Below the pieces are notes generated by a model. It did not search any database, had not been told where the DNA came from, and worked only from the letters and a program-made list of their open reading frames with translations. From an uncultured Collinsella sp. (GTDB taxonomy: Bacteria; Actinomycetota; Coriobacteriia; Coriobacteriales; Coriobacteriaceae), in contig CABUUB010000003.1 in the NCBI GenBank assembly GCA_902494625.1, positions 1 to 64,000 of the forward strand: 64,000 nt of DNA, read 5' to 3'. Of this stretch, positions 25,684 through 35,688 are shown piece after piece; positions within the stretch are counted from its first letter, which is position 1, and every line of letters begins with the position of its first letter. The translations under genes and the position numbers were made by a program.

Positions 25684-28326
25684 ATGTTAGACCGTTTTAC
25701 CGATCGCGCGCGCAAGGTCATGTCCATGGCCAAGCAGGAGGCGCTCGATCTTCATTCAAATAAGGTGGGTACCGAGCATCTGCTGCTCGCGCTTGCCAAG
25801 GAGGACGAGGGCATTGCCGCCGAGGCACTGCGTTCGCTCGACATCTCCTACGATGACATCATGGATACCCTCAAAGAGGTCCAGACCACGGTCCCCGAGC
25901 CCAGCGAGGAGACCGAGGCCGCCAAGCTCGCCTTTACGCCGCTCGTCATTAGCGTGATGGAGCGCTCCTTCCGCGTGGCGCGTGAGAACAACCAGACCTA
26001 CGTGTCGACCGAGCACTTGCTGATCGGCATCGTCGAAGAGGGCAACGGCATGGCCATGGACATCCTCATGCGTCTGGGTGTGTCGTCCGCCTCCATCAAA
26101 AAGGCTATCGAGAAACTCACCGCCAAGGACCAGGACAAGAAGCGTCCGCTCGCCGGTGCCGGTGCCGGCCGTCCCGGTGCGGGCCTGCCGTTCTTTAGCG
26201 GCTCGGATGCCTCTCAGCAAAAGGGGAGCGGCACCGACACGCTCAAGCAGTTCGCCACCAACCTCACGCAAAAGGCGCGCGACGGCGAGCTCGATCCCGT
26301 GATTGGCCGCGAAAAGGAAGTCCAGCGCATGATGGAGATCCTTTCGCGCCGCACCAAGAACAATCCGCTTATCCTGGGCGATCCCGGCGTGGGCAAGACG
26401 GCTATCGTCGAGGGCCTGGCGCAGCAGATTGCTGCTGGCAATGTGCCCGAGAATCTTATGAACCAGAATATCTGGACGCTCGATCTGCCGGGTCTTGTCG
26501 CGGGTGCCAAGTATCGCGGTGAGTTTGAGGAGCGCCTCAAGAACGTGATCCAGGAGGCGACCGAAGCCGACGACGTCATCTTGTTTATCGACGAGATGCA
26601 CACCATCATCGGTGCCGGTTCTGCCGAGGGTTCTATCGATGCGAGCTCTATGCTCAAGCCCGTGCTCGCGCGCGGTGCTTTCCAGATCATCGGTGCCACC
26701 ACGGCCGAGGAGTTCCGCAAGTACCTCACCAAGGACCCGGCCTTCGAGCGTCGCTTCCAGACCATTGATGTCGAGGAGCCGAGCGTCGAGGACACGGTCA
26801 AGATCCTGACCGCGCTCAAGCCGCGCTACGAGGAGCACCACCATGTGCGCTATACGCAGGGTGCTATCGAGGCCGCCGCGAACCTTTCCAACCGCTACAT
26901 CCAGGATCGCTTCTTGCCCGATAAGGCCATCGACCTCATCGACGAGGCCGGTGCCCGCGCTCGCATCGCCGCGAATCGCGCGCCCGAGCCGGTGCGCGAG
27001 GCTGAGCATCGCATAGAGGAGCTCAAGGCCGCCGCGCAGGAGGCCACCGAGAGCGATGACATGAACAAGGCCGCCGAGATCACCGAGCAGCAGAAGGCCG
27101 CCGAGATTGAACTCGCCGAAGCCAAGGCCGCCTGGACCGCCGAGCTCGACGCCAGCCCGCTCACCATCGACGTGAGTCAGATTGCCGACATCGTGTCCGT
27201 GACCTCTGGCGTGCCGGTTTCCTCGCTCACCGAGAGCGAGAGCCGTCGCCTGCTGCAGACCGAAAGCGTGCTCAAGACCCGCATTATCGGCCAGGACGAG
27301 GCCGTCGAGGCCGTCGCCAAGGCCGTGCGCCGCAGCCGCTCGCCGCTCAAGGACCCGCGTCGTCCCGGCGGCAGCTTTATCTTCCTGGGTCCCACTGGCA
27401 CAGGCAAGACCGAGCTCGCCAAGACGCTCGCCGAGTACCTCTTTGGCAGCAAGGACGCGCTCATCAGCTTCGACATGTCGGAGTTCGGCAGCGAGTTCGA
27501 GGTCTCCAAGCTCATCGGTAGCCCTCCGGGTTACGTGGGCCACGACGAGGGCGGTCAGCTTACCAAGGCCGTTCGTCGCCACCCGTATTCGGTTGTGCTG
27601 TTCGACGAGATCGAGAAGGCGCACCCCGACATCTTCAACATTCTGTTGCAGGTGCTAGAGGAGGGTCGTCTGACCGATAGCCAGGGCAAGACGGTCGACT
27701 TCCGCAACACCGTGATTATCATGACGTCCAACGTGGGCGCCCGCGAGATCGCGCAGGATGCGAGCGTCGGTTTTGGCACCACCGGCGAGCAGGGTCTCAC
27801 CTCGAGTGAGATCCGCGGCCGTGCGATGGGCGAGCTCAAGCGCTTGTTCCGCCCCGAGCTGCTCAACCGTATCGACGACATTGTGGTGTTCCAGAAGCTC
27901 TCGGGCGAGAATCTCACCAAGATCGCGCACCTGCTGGTGGACGACCTGCGTCAGCGTTTGATTGCCAACGGCATGAACATCAAGCTCACCGATGCGGCCT
28001 ATGACAAGATCGTGGCCGAGGGCACCGATCTCACCAACGGTGCGCGTCCGCTGCGCCGTGCTATTCAAAAGCTCATTGAGGATCCGCTGTCCGAGGAGCT
28101 TCTGGCCGGCGAGTGGGGCGAGGGCGATACCGTCCTGTGCGACGTGGCCGATGGCAAGTTCGTCTTTAGCCACGGCACGGGCGAGATTCCGGCACCGCGT
28201 CCGGCGGGCACGCTCGGTGGCGATACCGCCCCGGCGGCACCGCACACCGGCAACGCCGCGCCCGTGAGCGGCGGCGTGACCTCGGGCCCCGGCGGCATGA
28301 TGCAAGCCGGCTCTGGCGCGCTGTAG
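25684..28326 (+). CDS. clpC: ATP-dependent Clp protease ATP-binding subunit ClpC
   Basis: 880-residue HSP100 unfoldase that feeds substrates to ClpP. It has the Clp N-domain double repeat (about residues 1-145), AAA1 with Walker A K238 in GDPGVGKTA, a middle region with a short coiled coil (around 430-480), AAA2 with K575 in GPTGTGKTE, and a C-terminal Gly/Ala/Pro-rich tail of about 50 residues. ATG 25684 is supported by AGAGGAACT; an earlier in-frame start at 25606 lies in a leader that forms a hairpin (25621-25646). ctsR, mcsA and mcsB, the usual partners of clpC in Firmicutes, are not adjacent. Confidence 0.95.
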   Translation: MLDRFTDRARKVMSMAKQEALDLHSNKVGTEHLLLALAKEDEGIAAEALRSLDISYDDIMDTLKEVQTTVPEPSEETEAAKLAFTPLVISVMERSFRVARENNQTYVSTEHLLIGIVEEGNGMAMDILMRLGVSSASIKKAIEKLTAKDQDKKRPLAGAGAGRPGAGLPFFSGSDASQQKGSGTDTLKQFATNLTQKARDGELDPVIGREKEVQRMMEILSRRTKNNPLILGDPGVGKTAIVEGLAQQIAAGNVPENLMNQNIWTLDLPGLVAGAKYRGEFEERLKNVIQEATEADDVILFIDEMHTIIGAGSAEGSIDASSMLKPVLARGAFQIIGATTAEEFRKYLTKDPAFERRFQTIDVEEPSVEDTVKILTALKPRYEEHHHVRYTQGAIEAAANLSNRYIQDRFLPDKAIDLIDEAGARARIAANRAPEPVREAEHRIEELKAAAQEATESDDMNKAAEITEQQKAAEIELAEAKAAWTAELDASPLTIDVSQIADIVSVTSGVPVSSLTESESRRLLQTESVLKTRIIGQDEAVEAVAKAVRRSRSPLKDPRRPGGSFIFLGPTGTGKTELAKTLAEYLFGSKDALISFDMSEFGSEFEVSKLIGSPPGYVGHDEGGQLTKAVRRHPYSVVLFDEIEKAHPDIFNILLQVLEEGRLTDSQGKTVDFRNTVIIMTSNVGAREIAQDASVGFGTTGEQGLTSSEIRGRAMGELKRLFRPELLNRIDDIVVFQKLSGENLTKIAHLLVDDLRQRLIANGMNIKLTDAAYDKIVAEGTDLTNGARPLRRAIQKLIEDPLSEELLAGEWGEGDTVLCDVADGKFVFSHGTGEIPAPRPAGTLGGDTAPAAPHTGNAAPVSGGVTSGPGGMMQAGSGAL

Positions 28327-28351
28327 GGCGTGACGACAATTTGATACGCGC

Positions 28352-28386
28352 AATCGAGGCGCTCCGGAAAGGGCGCCTCGATTTGT
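28352..28386 (+). terminator. Terminator of clpC
   Basis: AATCGAGGCGC and GCGCCTCGATT arms followed by TTGT. Confidence 0.85.
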
Positions 28387-28540
28387 AGAGCTGCGGAAGT
28401 TGTGACCGTTACGCTATACGGTCCACCGTTAGCCGATGATGCGAGGGCGCTCGGCGTTTTCGACTGGTTTATGCATGCAAAGTCTGGGAATATACAAGTC
28501 GCATGTCTTACTGTCTAACCAGTTGCGCCAAGGAGGCACC

Positions 28541-29998
28541 ATGGACTACAAGATTACCGGCTACGAGCCCGCCCAGCTGTTCCATTTCTTTGAGGAGGTC
28601 AGCGCGATCCCCCGTGGGTCTGGCAACGAGAAGGGCATCAGCGATTTCCTGGTTGCGTTTGCCAAGGAGCGTGGCCTCGACGTGTATCAGGACGAGGTTT
28701 ACAACGTTATCATTCGCAAGCCCGCATCTGCCGGCGCCGAGAATGCCCCGACCGTAATGCTGCAGGGCCACATCGATATGGTGTGCGACAAGTTGGGCTC
28801 CGTTGAGCACGACTTTACGACCGATGGTATCGACCTGGTCGTCAAGGACGGCGTCCTCACCGCTAACGGCACCACCCTGGGCGCCGACAACGGCATTGCT
28901 GTCGCTCTGATGCTTACCGTGCTCAACGACGATTCGATTGCTCATCCGGCCCTCGAGTGCGTGTTCACCACCGACGAGGAGACTGGCCTGGTCGGCGCCG
29001 AGACGCTCGACAAGTCCCAGATCAGCGCCCGCACCATGATCAACCTCGACTCCGAGGAGGAGGGCGTGGCCACCGTCAGCTGCGCCGGCGGCGTCGTCGT
29101 TACCTACACCTGCCCCATCGTGCGCGAGCACAAGACCGGCAGCACCCTCACGCTCGAGATCTCCGGCCTGCTGGGCGGTCACTCCGGCTCCGACATCAAC
29201 CTGGAGCGCGGCAACGGCAACCTCATCATGGCCCGCATCATCGACCGCCTGATGGTTGCCGGCGAGCCCGCCATCGTCAGCTTTAACGGCGGCACTAAGG
29301 ACAACGCCATCAACCGTGAGTGCAAGGCTGTTCTGGTCTACGCCGACCACGCTGCCGCCGAGGCCGCGGCCCAGATCGCAAAGGGCATCATCGCCGACGT
29401 CACCGCCGAGCTCGAGGTCTTCGACCCCGGCTTTACCTGCACCGTCGAGATTGCCGACGACGCCGAGGTCGAGGCCATGGACCAGAAGTCCGCGCTTGCC
29501 CTCATCCGCGCCCTGCGTCTTGCCCCTAATGGTGTGATCCGCCGCAACGTCGCCACTGACGGCTCCGTCGAGGTTTCCTCCAACATCGGTGTGGTTGCCA
29601 CTTCTGACGACGAGGTCAAGATCATGCTGTCCCCGCGCTCCTCGATCACCTCGCTGCAGAACGAGTTCAAGGATCGCCTCCAGACGCTGGCCGATGTCCT
29701 GGGCTTCGACGCCAAGTTTGAATTCGAGTATCCCGGCTGGAGCTATGCCGAGCATTCGCCGATCCGTGACGTCTTCGTCGAGAGCTATCGTGAGCTCTTT
29801 GGTTCCGAGCTGCGCATCGAGTCCATCCATGCCGGCCTTGAGTGCGGCCTGTTTGCCGAGGCCCTGCACGGCCTGGACGCCATCGCCGTGGGCCCGACGC
29901 TCTCCGATGTCCACACCCCGGACGAGAGCATGGAGCTCGCTTCTGCCGAGCGCTTCTACGAGTTGCTCATCGACGTCCTCGAGCGCCTCGCTGCGTAA
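28541..29998 (+). CDS. pepD: Aminoacyl-histidine dipeptidase (PepD, M20 family)
   Basis: Zinc dipeptidase of 485 residues, cytosolic, hydrolysing Xaa-His and other dipeptides. Metal-ligand motifs are seen in order: QGHIDMVCDK, GADNGIAVAL, the acidic TTDEETGL (general base Glu), and near the C-terminus the GLECGLF-type block. A dimerisation domain lies between residues about 190 and 400. AAGGAGG precedes ATG 28541; upstream in-frame starts are not supported. It has its own terminator, shared with the convergent mntP. Confidence 0.93.
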   Translation: MDYKITGYEPAQLFHFFEEVSAIPRGSGNEKGISDFLVAFAKERGLDVYQDEVYNVIIRKPASAGAENAPTVMLQGHIDMVCDKLGSVEHDFTTDGIDLVVKDGVLTANGTTLGADNGIAVALMLTVLNDDSIAHPALECVFTTDEETGLVGAETLDKSQISARTMINLDSEEEGVATVSCAGGVVVTYTCPIVREHKTGSTLTLEISGLLGGHSGSDINLERGNGNLIMARIIDRLMVAGEPAIVSFNGGTKDNAINRECKAVLVYADHAAAEAAAQIAKGIIADVTAELEVFDPGFTCTVEIADDAEVEAMDQKSALALIRALRLAPNGVIRRNVATDGSVEVSSNIGVVATSDDEVKIMLSPRSSITSLQNEFKDRLQTLADVLGFDAKFEFEYPGWSYAEHSPIRDVFVESYRELFGSELRIESIHAGLECGLFAEALHGLDAIAVGPTLSDVHTPDESMELASAERFYELLIDVLERLAA

Positions 29999-30039
29999 AG
30001 GTCACCTTGGTTAAGCCGCTCTAAAACGGCTGGCTATGA

Positions 30040-30074
30040 AAACGGCCGCCTGGCGTAATGTCGGGCGGCCGTTA
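30040..30074. terminator. Bidirectional terminator between pepD and mntP
   Basis: AACGGCCGCC and GGCGGCCGTT arms. On the minus strand the stem is followed by TTTTC, on the plus strand by ATTCGTT, so it can serve both convergent genes. Confidence 0.75.
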
Positions 30075-30078
30075 TTCG

Positions 30079-30656
30079 TTACAGCGCGAGGATCCCCAGA
30101 TGCTCAAGCAAGATCTTGAGTCCGATGAGGATGAGCACGACGCCACCCACGATGGTGGCGGGTTTTCGTAGCGCGCGCCAAAGGTGTGGCCGATTGCTAC
30201 GCCGGCGACGGAGAAGATAAACGTTGTGACGCCGATAAGCGATACAGCGGGAACGATGTCAACCGAGAGCGCCGCAAACGAGATACCTACGGCTAGGGCG
30301 TCGATTGAGGTGGCAATGGCGAGGATCAGGTACTCGCCCAGGTCAATTTTTTCGGCATCCTTACCGTCGCCCTCATCCTCGTCTTCGGTAAAGGCTTCCC
30401 ACAGCATTTTGCTGCCGATGAAGGCCAAAAGGATAAAGGCGATCCAATGGTCGATGGGTCCGATGATGCCCATGAATTGACTGCCGAGCGCCCATCCGAT
30501 TACGGGCATGCCGGCCTGAAAGCCGCCAAAGAACAGGCCGAGCACCACGGCGACTTTAAGGTTGATTTTCTTCATGCCAAGGCCCTTGCAGATGGATACG
30601 GCAAAAGCGTCCATCGAAAGGCCAACGGCGAGCAGCACGAGCTCTGCGAGTCCCAT
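30079..30656 (-). pseudogene. mntP: Manganese efflux pump MntP, frameshifted near the C-terminus
   Basis: The N-terminal ~160 residues are a clean MntP (DUF204): LSMDAFAVSICKGL and TSIDALAVGISFA repeats with the metal-binding Asp residues, six membrane helices expected. After GARYEN the reading frame turns into a non-homologous Ser-rich tail ending at 30072. Adding one A at the A4 run (T4 on the plus strand, 30163-30166) restores a perfect family ending: Lys-Pro-Ala-Thr, then IVGGVVLILIGLKILLEHLG, with a stop at 30079-30081. So the last membrane helix is lost by a single-base deletion, or the base is a sequencing error in a homopolymer. The start is supported by GAGGGAG. Confidence 0.8.
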
Positions 30657-30877
30657 AGTCTGGCTCCCTCTCTGCGGGCGAACCCGATTACACGACTACT
30701 CCCTCATTTATATGAGACCCGATGCTACCACATGAGCAGTCAAAAGAGCCCCGTCCCAAATGAGCTACCTAAGCGGTGTTCGCTCATTCTGTAAGCATCG
30801 GATTTCGTGGCTGCTGCAGGGACAAACCGTGAGAAACTATTTAGCGTTTATGGAGCGTATACGATGGGAGCGATGCC

Positions 30878-31945
30878 TTGGATAAGAACGAGCTGCAAAA
30901 GCGTATGGAACAGGCCATTCGCCTGACGGCACCTGGCCAGCCGATCCGCACCGCCCTCGACATGATCATTGCCGGTCACCTGGGCGCCCTTATCTGCGTC
31001 GGCGACACCGAAAACGTGCTCGCTGCCGGTAACGATGGCTTCCCGCTCAACATTTCGTTTACCTCGAACCGCCTGTTCGAGCTTTCCAAGATGGACGGCG
31101 CCATCGTTATCGATGGCGACCTCACCCAGATCCTGCGCGCCAACTTCCACCTCAATCCCGATCCCTCGCTTGCCACGAGTGAGACGGGCATGCGTCACCG
31201 TACTGCCGCTCGCATGTCGGTGCTTACCGATGCCATCGTGATCTCGGTTTCGGCTCGTCGTGCCGTCGTCAACGTGTACGTCCACGGTAAGAGCTACGAG
31301 ATCCAGCCCGTCACCACCATCATGAGCTCGGTCAACCAGCTCGTCGCCACGCTCCAGACTACCCGTCAGTCGCTCGATCGCTCCCTGCTGCGCCTGACGG
31401 CCCTCGAGCTCGACGACTACGTCACGCTCGCCGACATTACCGGTATTTTCTCGAGCTTCGAGATCATGCAGCAGGCAAAGACCGAGCTTAAGGATTGCAT
31501 TGTCAAGCTGGGCAACCAGGGCAAGCTCGTGCAGATGCAGCTCGAGCAGCTCGCGGGCTCCAGCATGGATACCGAATACGACTTGATGATCCGCGACTAC
31601 GCAAGCGATTCCTCTGAGGCAAACGCCGAGAAGATCCGCGCCGAGCTTGCCCGCATGACGCCCAAGGACCTGTCCGACCCGCAGCATGTGGCGGCGGTTC
31701 TGGGTTACGACGACCTGGATGAGGACTCTGTCATGACGCCGCTGGGCCTGCGCACGCTTTCGCGTGTGTCCGTCGTGCGCGACGGCGTGGCCGAGAAGAT
31801 CGTCGACGAGTACGGCTCGCTGCAGGAGCTCATGGACGACATCAGCGAGGATCCGGAGCGCCTGGGCGACTTTGGCGTTAACAACCCTGCCATTCTTGCG
31901 GACTCCCTGTACCGCATGAAGGGCACCAAACAGGGGAACGCATAA
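30878..31945 (+). CDS. disA: Diadenylate cyclase DisA (c-di-AMP synthase, DNA integrity scanning)
   Basis: 355 residues, the full DisA architecture: N-terminal DAC domain with DGA (73-75) and RHR (106-108) catalytic motifs, a helical linker, and C-terminal HhH DNA-binding region (LRTLSRVSVVRDGVAEKIV, about 290 onward). It makes cyclic di-AMP and is inhibited by branched DNA in Bacillus. The start is TTG at 30878 with GGGAG upstream; no ATG is available in frame. ispD overlaps its stop by one base. The neighbourhood with ispD-ispF-cysS matches the disA-ispD-ispF-cysS order of Gram-positive bacteria. Confidence 0.94.
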   Translation: MDKNELQKRMEQAIRLTAPGQPIRTALDMIIAGHLGALICVGDTENVLAAGNDGFPLNISFTSNRLFELSKMDGAIVIDGDLTQILRANFHLNPDPSLATSETGMRHRTAARMSVLTDAIVISVSARRAVVNVYVHGKSYEIQPVTTIMSSVNQLVATLQTTRQSLDRSLLRLTALELDDYVTLADITGIFSSFEIMQQAKTELKDCIVKLGNQGKLVQMQLEQLAGSSMDTEYDLMIRDYASDSSEANAEKIRAELARMTPKDLSDPQHVAAVLGYDDLDEDSVMTPLGLRTLSRVSVVRDGVAEKIVDEYGSLQELMDDISEDPERLGDFGVNNPAILADSLYRMKGTKQGNA

Positions 31946-32673
31946 TGGCGCCCGTATGCGCCGTGGTCGTTGCCGGTGGCAGCGGCCAGCGCTTTGGAAA
32001 TCCCGGCGGCAAGCAGCTCGTTAACGTGGCGGGCCGTCCGCTCATGAGCTGGTCCATCCGCGCGTTCGATCGTAGCGATAAGGTCGGCCACATCGTCGTG
32101 GTTTGCCCTGCCGAGCGCCGTGCTGAGATGCGCCGCCTGGCCATCGACCCGTTTGACTATGACACGCCCATCAGCTTTGCCGATGCCGGCGATACCCGCC
32201 AGGACTCCACCCGTGCCGGCGTGTATGCGGTACCGGCGGGTTTCGAATATGTCGCCATTCACGACGGCGCTCGTCCGCTCATTACGACCGAGGCCATCGA
32301 CCACGCTATCGACGTGCTCGTGAGCGACCGTGCTCTCGACGGTGTCGTGTGCGGCCAGCCCGCGATCGACACGCTCAAGATCGTCGATGGTGACAATATC
32401 GTCGAGACGCCGCCGCGTGAGCTCTATTGGGCCGCGCAGACGCCGCAGATCTTTAGCGTCGACGCCATGAAGCGCGCTCACGCCGCTGCTATCGCCGAGG
32501 GCTTTATCGGTACCGACGATTCATCGCTGGTCGAGCGCATGGGCGGGCGCGTTCGCTGTGTCCAGAGCCCGCGCGATAACCTTAAGGTGACGGTGCCCGA
32601 GGACCTGCGTCCCGTAACCGCGATTCTGCTTGGCCGCATGGCCGAGGGAGAGGACCTTCCCCATGTTCAGTAA
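31945..32673 (+). CDS. ispD: 2-C-methyl-D-erythritol 4-phosphate cytidylyltransferase
   Basis: MEP pathway enzyme forming CDP-methylerythritol. 242 residues with the CTP-binding loop AGGSGQRFG (most IspD have GGxGxRxG), KQLVNVAGRPLM, and VHDGARP-like IHDGARPL. Start ATG shares a base with the disA stop; it overlaps ispF by 11 nt, so the three are translationally coupled. Confidence 0.93.
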   Translation: MAPVCAVVVAGGSGQRFGNPGGKQLVNVAGRPLMSWSIRAFDRSDKVGHIVVVCPAERRAEMRRLAIDPFDYDTPISFADAGDTRQDSTRAGVYAVPAGFEYVAIHDGARPLITTEAIDHAIDVLVSDRALDGVVCGQPAIDTLKIVDGDNIVETPPRELYWAAQTPQIFSVDAMKRAHAAAIAEGFIGTDDSSLVERMGGRVRCVQSPRDNLKVTVPEDLRPVTAILLGRMAEGEDLPHVQ

Positions 32674-33157
32674 CCTGCGCATTGGCCACGGCTATGACGT
32701 CCACCGTCTGGTGGAGGGGCGTCGATGTATCATCGGCGGGGTCGACATCCCCTACGAGCGCGGCCTGCTGGGCCACTCGGATGCCGATGTGCTCGCGCAC
32801 GCCTTGGCCGACGCCATTCTGGGTGCCTGCCGCGGGGGAGACATCGGCAAGCTATTCCCCGACACCGATCCCGCCTACGAGGGTGCCGATTCGATGGTGC
32901 TGCTCGCTCGCGTGATGGACTATGCGCGCGAGCTGGGATTTGAGTTTGTCGATGCCGATTGCACCATTGCCTGTCAGCAACCCAAGATCACCCCGCACCG
33001 CGATGCCATGCGCGCCAACCTTGCCCATGCCCTGGGCGTTGACGTCGAAAACGTGGGCGTCGCCGCCACTACGACCGAAAAGCTCGGTTGGGAGGGCCAG
33101 GGCGAGGGAATCGGCGCCTGGGCCGTCTGCCTGCTACAGAAAACCGTTAAGGAGTAA
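32663..33157 (+). CDS. ispF: 2-C-methyl-D-erythritol 2,4-cyclodiphosphate synthase
   Basis: Trimeric zinc enzyme that cyclises CDP-ME 2-phosphate. 164 residues with the metal-binding GHGYDVHRL, LLGHSDADVL and the C-terminal ATTTEKLG block. The start at ATG 32663 inside ispD gives the family N-terminus; GGGAGAGG is upstream. The MEP pathway genes ispD, ispE and ispF are all in this window. Confidence 0.95.
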   Translation: MFSNLRIGHGYDVHRLVEGRRCIIGGVDIPYERGLLGHSDADVLAHALADAILGACRGGDIGKLFPDTDPAYEGADSMVLLARVMDYARELGFEFVDADCTIACQQPKITPHRDAMRANLAHALGVDVENVGVAATTTEKLGWEGQGEGIGAWAVCLLQKTVKE

Positions 33158-33160
33158 CGA

Positions 33161-34627
33161 ATGCGTATCTACAACAGCGCTACCCATAAAAAGGAAGAGT
33201 TCCAGCCCATCGAGTCCGGCAAGGTCCGCATGTACGTGTGCGGCCCCACGGTCTACGACAACATCCACATCGGCAATGCCCGCACGTTCATCAGCTTTGA
33301 CGTGATTCGTCGCTGGCTCATCGCGAGCGGCTACGAGGTCACGTTCGCCCAGAACCTCACCGATGTCGATGACAAGATCATCAAGCGCGCCAACGAGCAG
33401 GGCCGTACGGCTGCCGAGGTCGCGACGGAGTTCTCGGACAAGTTCATTGGCGTCATGCGCGCTGCCAACGTGCTCGATCCCGATGTGCGCCCCCGCGCCA
33501 CCAAGGAGATCGGCCCCATGATCGCCATGATCAAGACGCTTATCGAGCAGGGCCACGCTTACGCAGCCGATAACGGCGATGTGTACTTTGCCGTGCGCAG
33601 CGATCCCAACTATGGTCAGGTCTCGGGCCGCAACATCGATGACCTCATGGTTGGCGCGCGCATCGAGGAGAACGAGGACAAGAACGACCCGCTCGACTTT
33701 GCCCTGTGGAAGGCCGCCAAGCCCGGCGAGCCCAGCTGGCCGAGCCCCTGGGGCGAGGGCCGTCCCGGCTGGCACACCGAGTGCGCCGCCATGGTGCATC
33801 GCTACTTGGGCACTCCGATCGACATTCACGGCGGCGGCTCCGACCTTGCCTTCCCGCATCACGAGAACGAGTGCGCCCAGGCCACCTGCGCCTGGCACCA
33901 GGGCTTCTCCAACACCTGGATGCATACGGGCATGCTGCTGGTAGACGGCGAGAAGATGTCCAAGTCGCTCGGCAACTTCTTTACGCTGGCCGAGGTCCTC
34001 GAGCAGCACTCTGCTGCCGCCCTGCGCCTGCTGATGCTGCAGACGAGCTATCGCTCGCCGCTCGACTTTTCTTGGGAGCGCCTGGAGGGTGCCGAGAACT
34101 CGCTCACGCGTATCGCCGGTACGGTCGAGAACCTGCGCTGGGCCGCGAACCATGCGACGGCCGATGCCGATGAGGCAGCATCCGAGGCGTTTGCCGCCAA
34201 GGCCGCCGAGACCCGCGCCGCCTTTAAGGAGTGCATGGACGACGACTTTAACACCGCCGGTGCCATGGGCGCCGTCTTTGGCTTTGTGACCGAGTGCAAC
34301 CAGTACCTGGAGCAGGCGGGCGACGCTGCCGACAAGGCCGCCGCGCTTGCCGCCGCCGACACGCTGGCCGAGCTGCTCGATACGTTTGGTGTTGAGCTTC
34401 CTGAGCCCAAGGTCGAGCTGCCGCTGGGTTTGCTGGGTGTTGCCGCCGGTCTGGTTGCCTATACGGGCGACGACGTGGACGAGGCTGCTGCCAAGATTCT
34501 CGAGGCCCGCGCCGAGGCCCGTGCCGCCAAGAACTGGGATCTGGCCGACGCCATCCGCGACCAGCTCAAGGACCTGGGCCTGACGATTGAGGATACTGCG
34601 GCGGGCACTCGTATTAAGAGTCTCTAG
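33161..34627 (+). CDS. cysS: Cysteinyl-tRNA synthetase
   Basis: Class I synthetase, 488 residues. Zn-binding Cys27 in CGPTVYD, HIGN (36-39), the WHTEC zinc region and KMSKS at 265-269 are all present; the C-terminal helical and anticodon-binding domain is complete. AAGGAG precedes the ATG, 3 nt after ispF, so it belongs to the disA operon. Confidence 0.95.
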   Translation: MRIYNSATHKKEEFQPIESGKVRMYVCGPTVYDNIHIGNARTFISFDVIRRWLIASGYEVTFAQNLTDVDDKIIKRANEQGRTAAEVATEFSDKFIGVMRAANVLDPDVRPRATKEIGPMIAMIKTLIEQGHAYAADNGDVYFAVRSDPNYGQVSGRNIDDLMVGARIEENEDKNDPLDFALWKAAKPGEPSWPSPWGEGRPGWHTECAAMVHRYLGTPIDIHGGGSDLAFPHHENECAQATCAWHQGFSNTWMHTGMLLVDGEKMSKSLGNFFTLAEVLEQHSAAALRLLMLQTSYRSPLDFSWERLEGAENSLTRIAGTVENLRWAANHATADADEAASEAFAAKAAETRAAFKECMDDDFNTAGAMGAVFGFVTECNQYLEQAGDAADKAAALAAADTLAELLDTFGVELPEPKVELPLGLLGVAAGLVAYTGDDVDEAAAKILEARAEARAAKNWDLADAIRDQLKDLGLTIEDTAAGTRIKSL

Positions 34628-34770
34628 TATTTGTCGACCGTTCGAGGTGCGGCAGATTGCCTTGAAAGAGGAGGGCATAGACCTGGTGGTCATGCCCGAC
34701 GATTGAAAGGTAAGGTGCCGTGGCTCGGACGGTCGATTCTTGTTCGTTATCTATTTAAGGAGGCCGTTTT

Positions 34771-35685
34771 ATGGCCGACAATCGCAAGCATGCGCCTCGT
34801 GGCGGCAAGCAGGCCGCTTCTGGCTCGCGTCCGATTCGCCGCAATGACCGCACTGCCGCTCCCAAGGGCCAGCGCGATCGCGCCCAGGCCGTACGTCCGC
34901 AGCGCGATCGCAACCGCGACGCTGTCCAGGCTCCCAAGGGCGAGTTTATCGAAGGTCGTCGTGCTGCCGCCGAGGCGCTACGCACTGGTTTTCCCATCAA
35001 GTGCGCGCTCATTGCCGAGGGCGGGGAGCGCGATGCCGCCTTGTCGCGCCTGGTCGACGACCTCAACGCCGCGGGTGTCCGCATTAAGTATGTGCCTCGC
35101 GCGCAGCTCGATGCACTGTCGAGCCATGGCGCTCACCAGGGCATCGCGCTCGAGGTTGGCAACTTCCCCTATGCCGATGTCGCCGATATTCTCGACCGCG
35201 CGGGTGACGGACCGGCGCTCGTCGTCGTGCTCGACCATGTGACTGACGACGGCAACTTTGGTGCCATCGTGCGTTCCGCCGAGGTTGTGGGCGCGGCCGG
35301 CGTCATCATTGCCAACAAGCGCGCCGCCGGCGTGACCGTGGGCAGCTACAAGACTTCAGCCGGCGCCGTCATGCATCTGCCTATCGCGCAGGTGCCCAAC
35401 ATCGCCCGTGCGCTCGACGATCTTAAGGCCGCTGGCTTTTGGGTGGGCGGTGCCTCCGAGCACGCCGAAGGCAGTTGCTGGGATGCTCCCTTCGAGGGCC
35501 GCGTGGCGCTCGTCATGGGCTCCGAGGGCGACGGCATCTCGCGCCTGGTGCTCGAGAAATGCGACTTTTTGACCAAGCTTCCCCAGCGCGGCATGACCGA
35601 GAGCCTCAATGTTGCCCAGGCGACCACGGCGCTGTGCTTTGAGTGGCTGCGCCGCAACGCTGGCGAGCTCATGGGGGAGGAGTAG
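34771..35685 (+). CDS. rlmB: 23S rRNA (guanosine-2'-O)-methyltransferase RlmB (TrmH family)
   Basis: SPOUT methyltransferase of 304 residues. A basic, Arg/Gln-rich N-terminal tail of about 50 residues precedes the substrate-binding domain (EGRRAAAEAL), and the C-terminal knot has DHVTDDGNFGAIVRSAEV, MGSEGDGIS and the final AQATTALCFE block typical of TrmH/RlmB. It probably methylates G2251 (E. coli numbering) of 23S rRNA. RBS AAGGAGG. In many Gram-positives rlmB lies after cysS with mini-RNase III between; here a 143-nt gap replaces mrnC. Confidence 0.9.
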   Translation: MADNRKHAPRGGKQAASGSRPIRRNDRTAAPKGQRDRAQAVRPQRDRNRDAVQAPKGEFIEGRRAAAEALRTGFPIKCALIAEGGERDAALSRLVDDLNAAGVRIKYVPRAQLDALSSHGAHQGIALEVGNFPYADVADILDRAGDGPALVVVLDHVTDDGNFGAIVRSAEVVGAAGVIIANKRAAGVTVGSYKTSAGAVMHLPIAQVPNIARALDDLKAAGFWVGGASEHAEGSCWDAPFEGRVALVMGSEGDGISRLVLEKCDFLTKLPQRGMTESLNVAQATTALCFEWLRRNAGELMGEE

Positions 35686-35688
35686 CGC

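Noticed and set aside
34628..34770. Short open frame between cysS and rlmB (ends in EEGIDLVVMPDD)
   Set aside because: About 27 codons with no start or ribosome-binding site. It could be a remnant of the gene lost between cysS and rlmB, but the match to any family was not strong enough to call.
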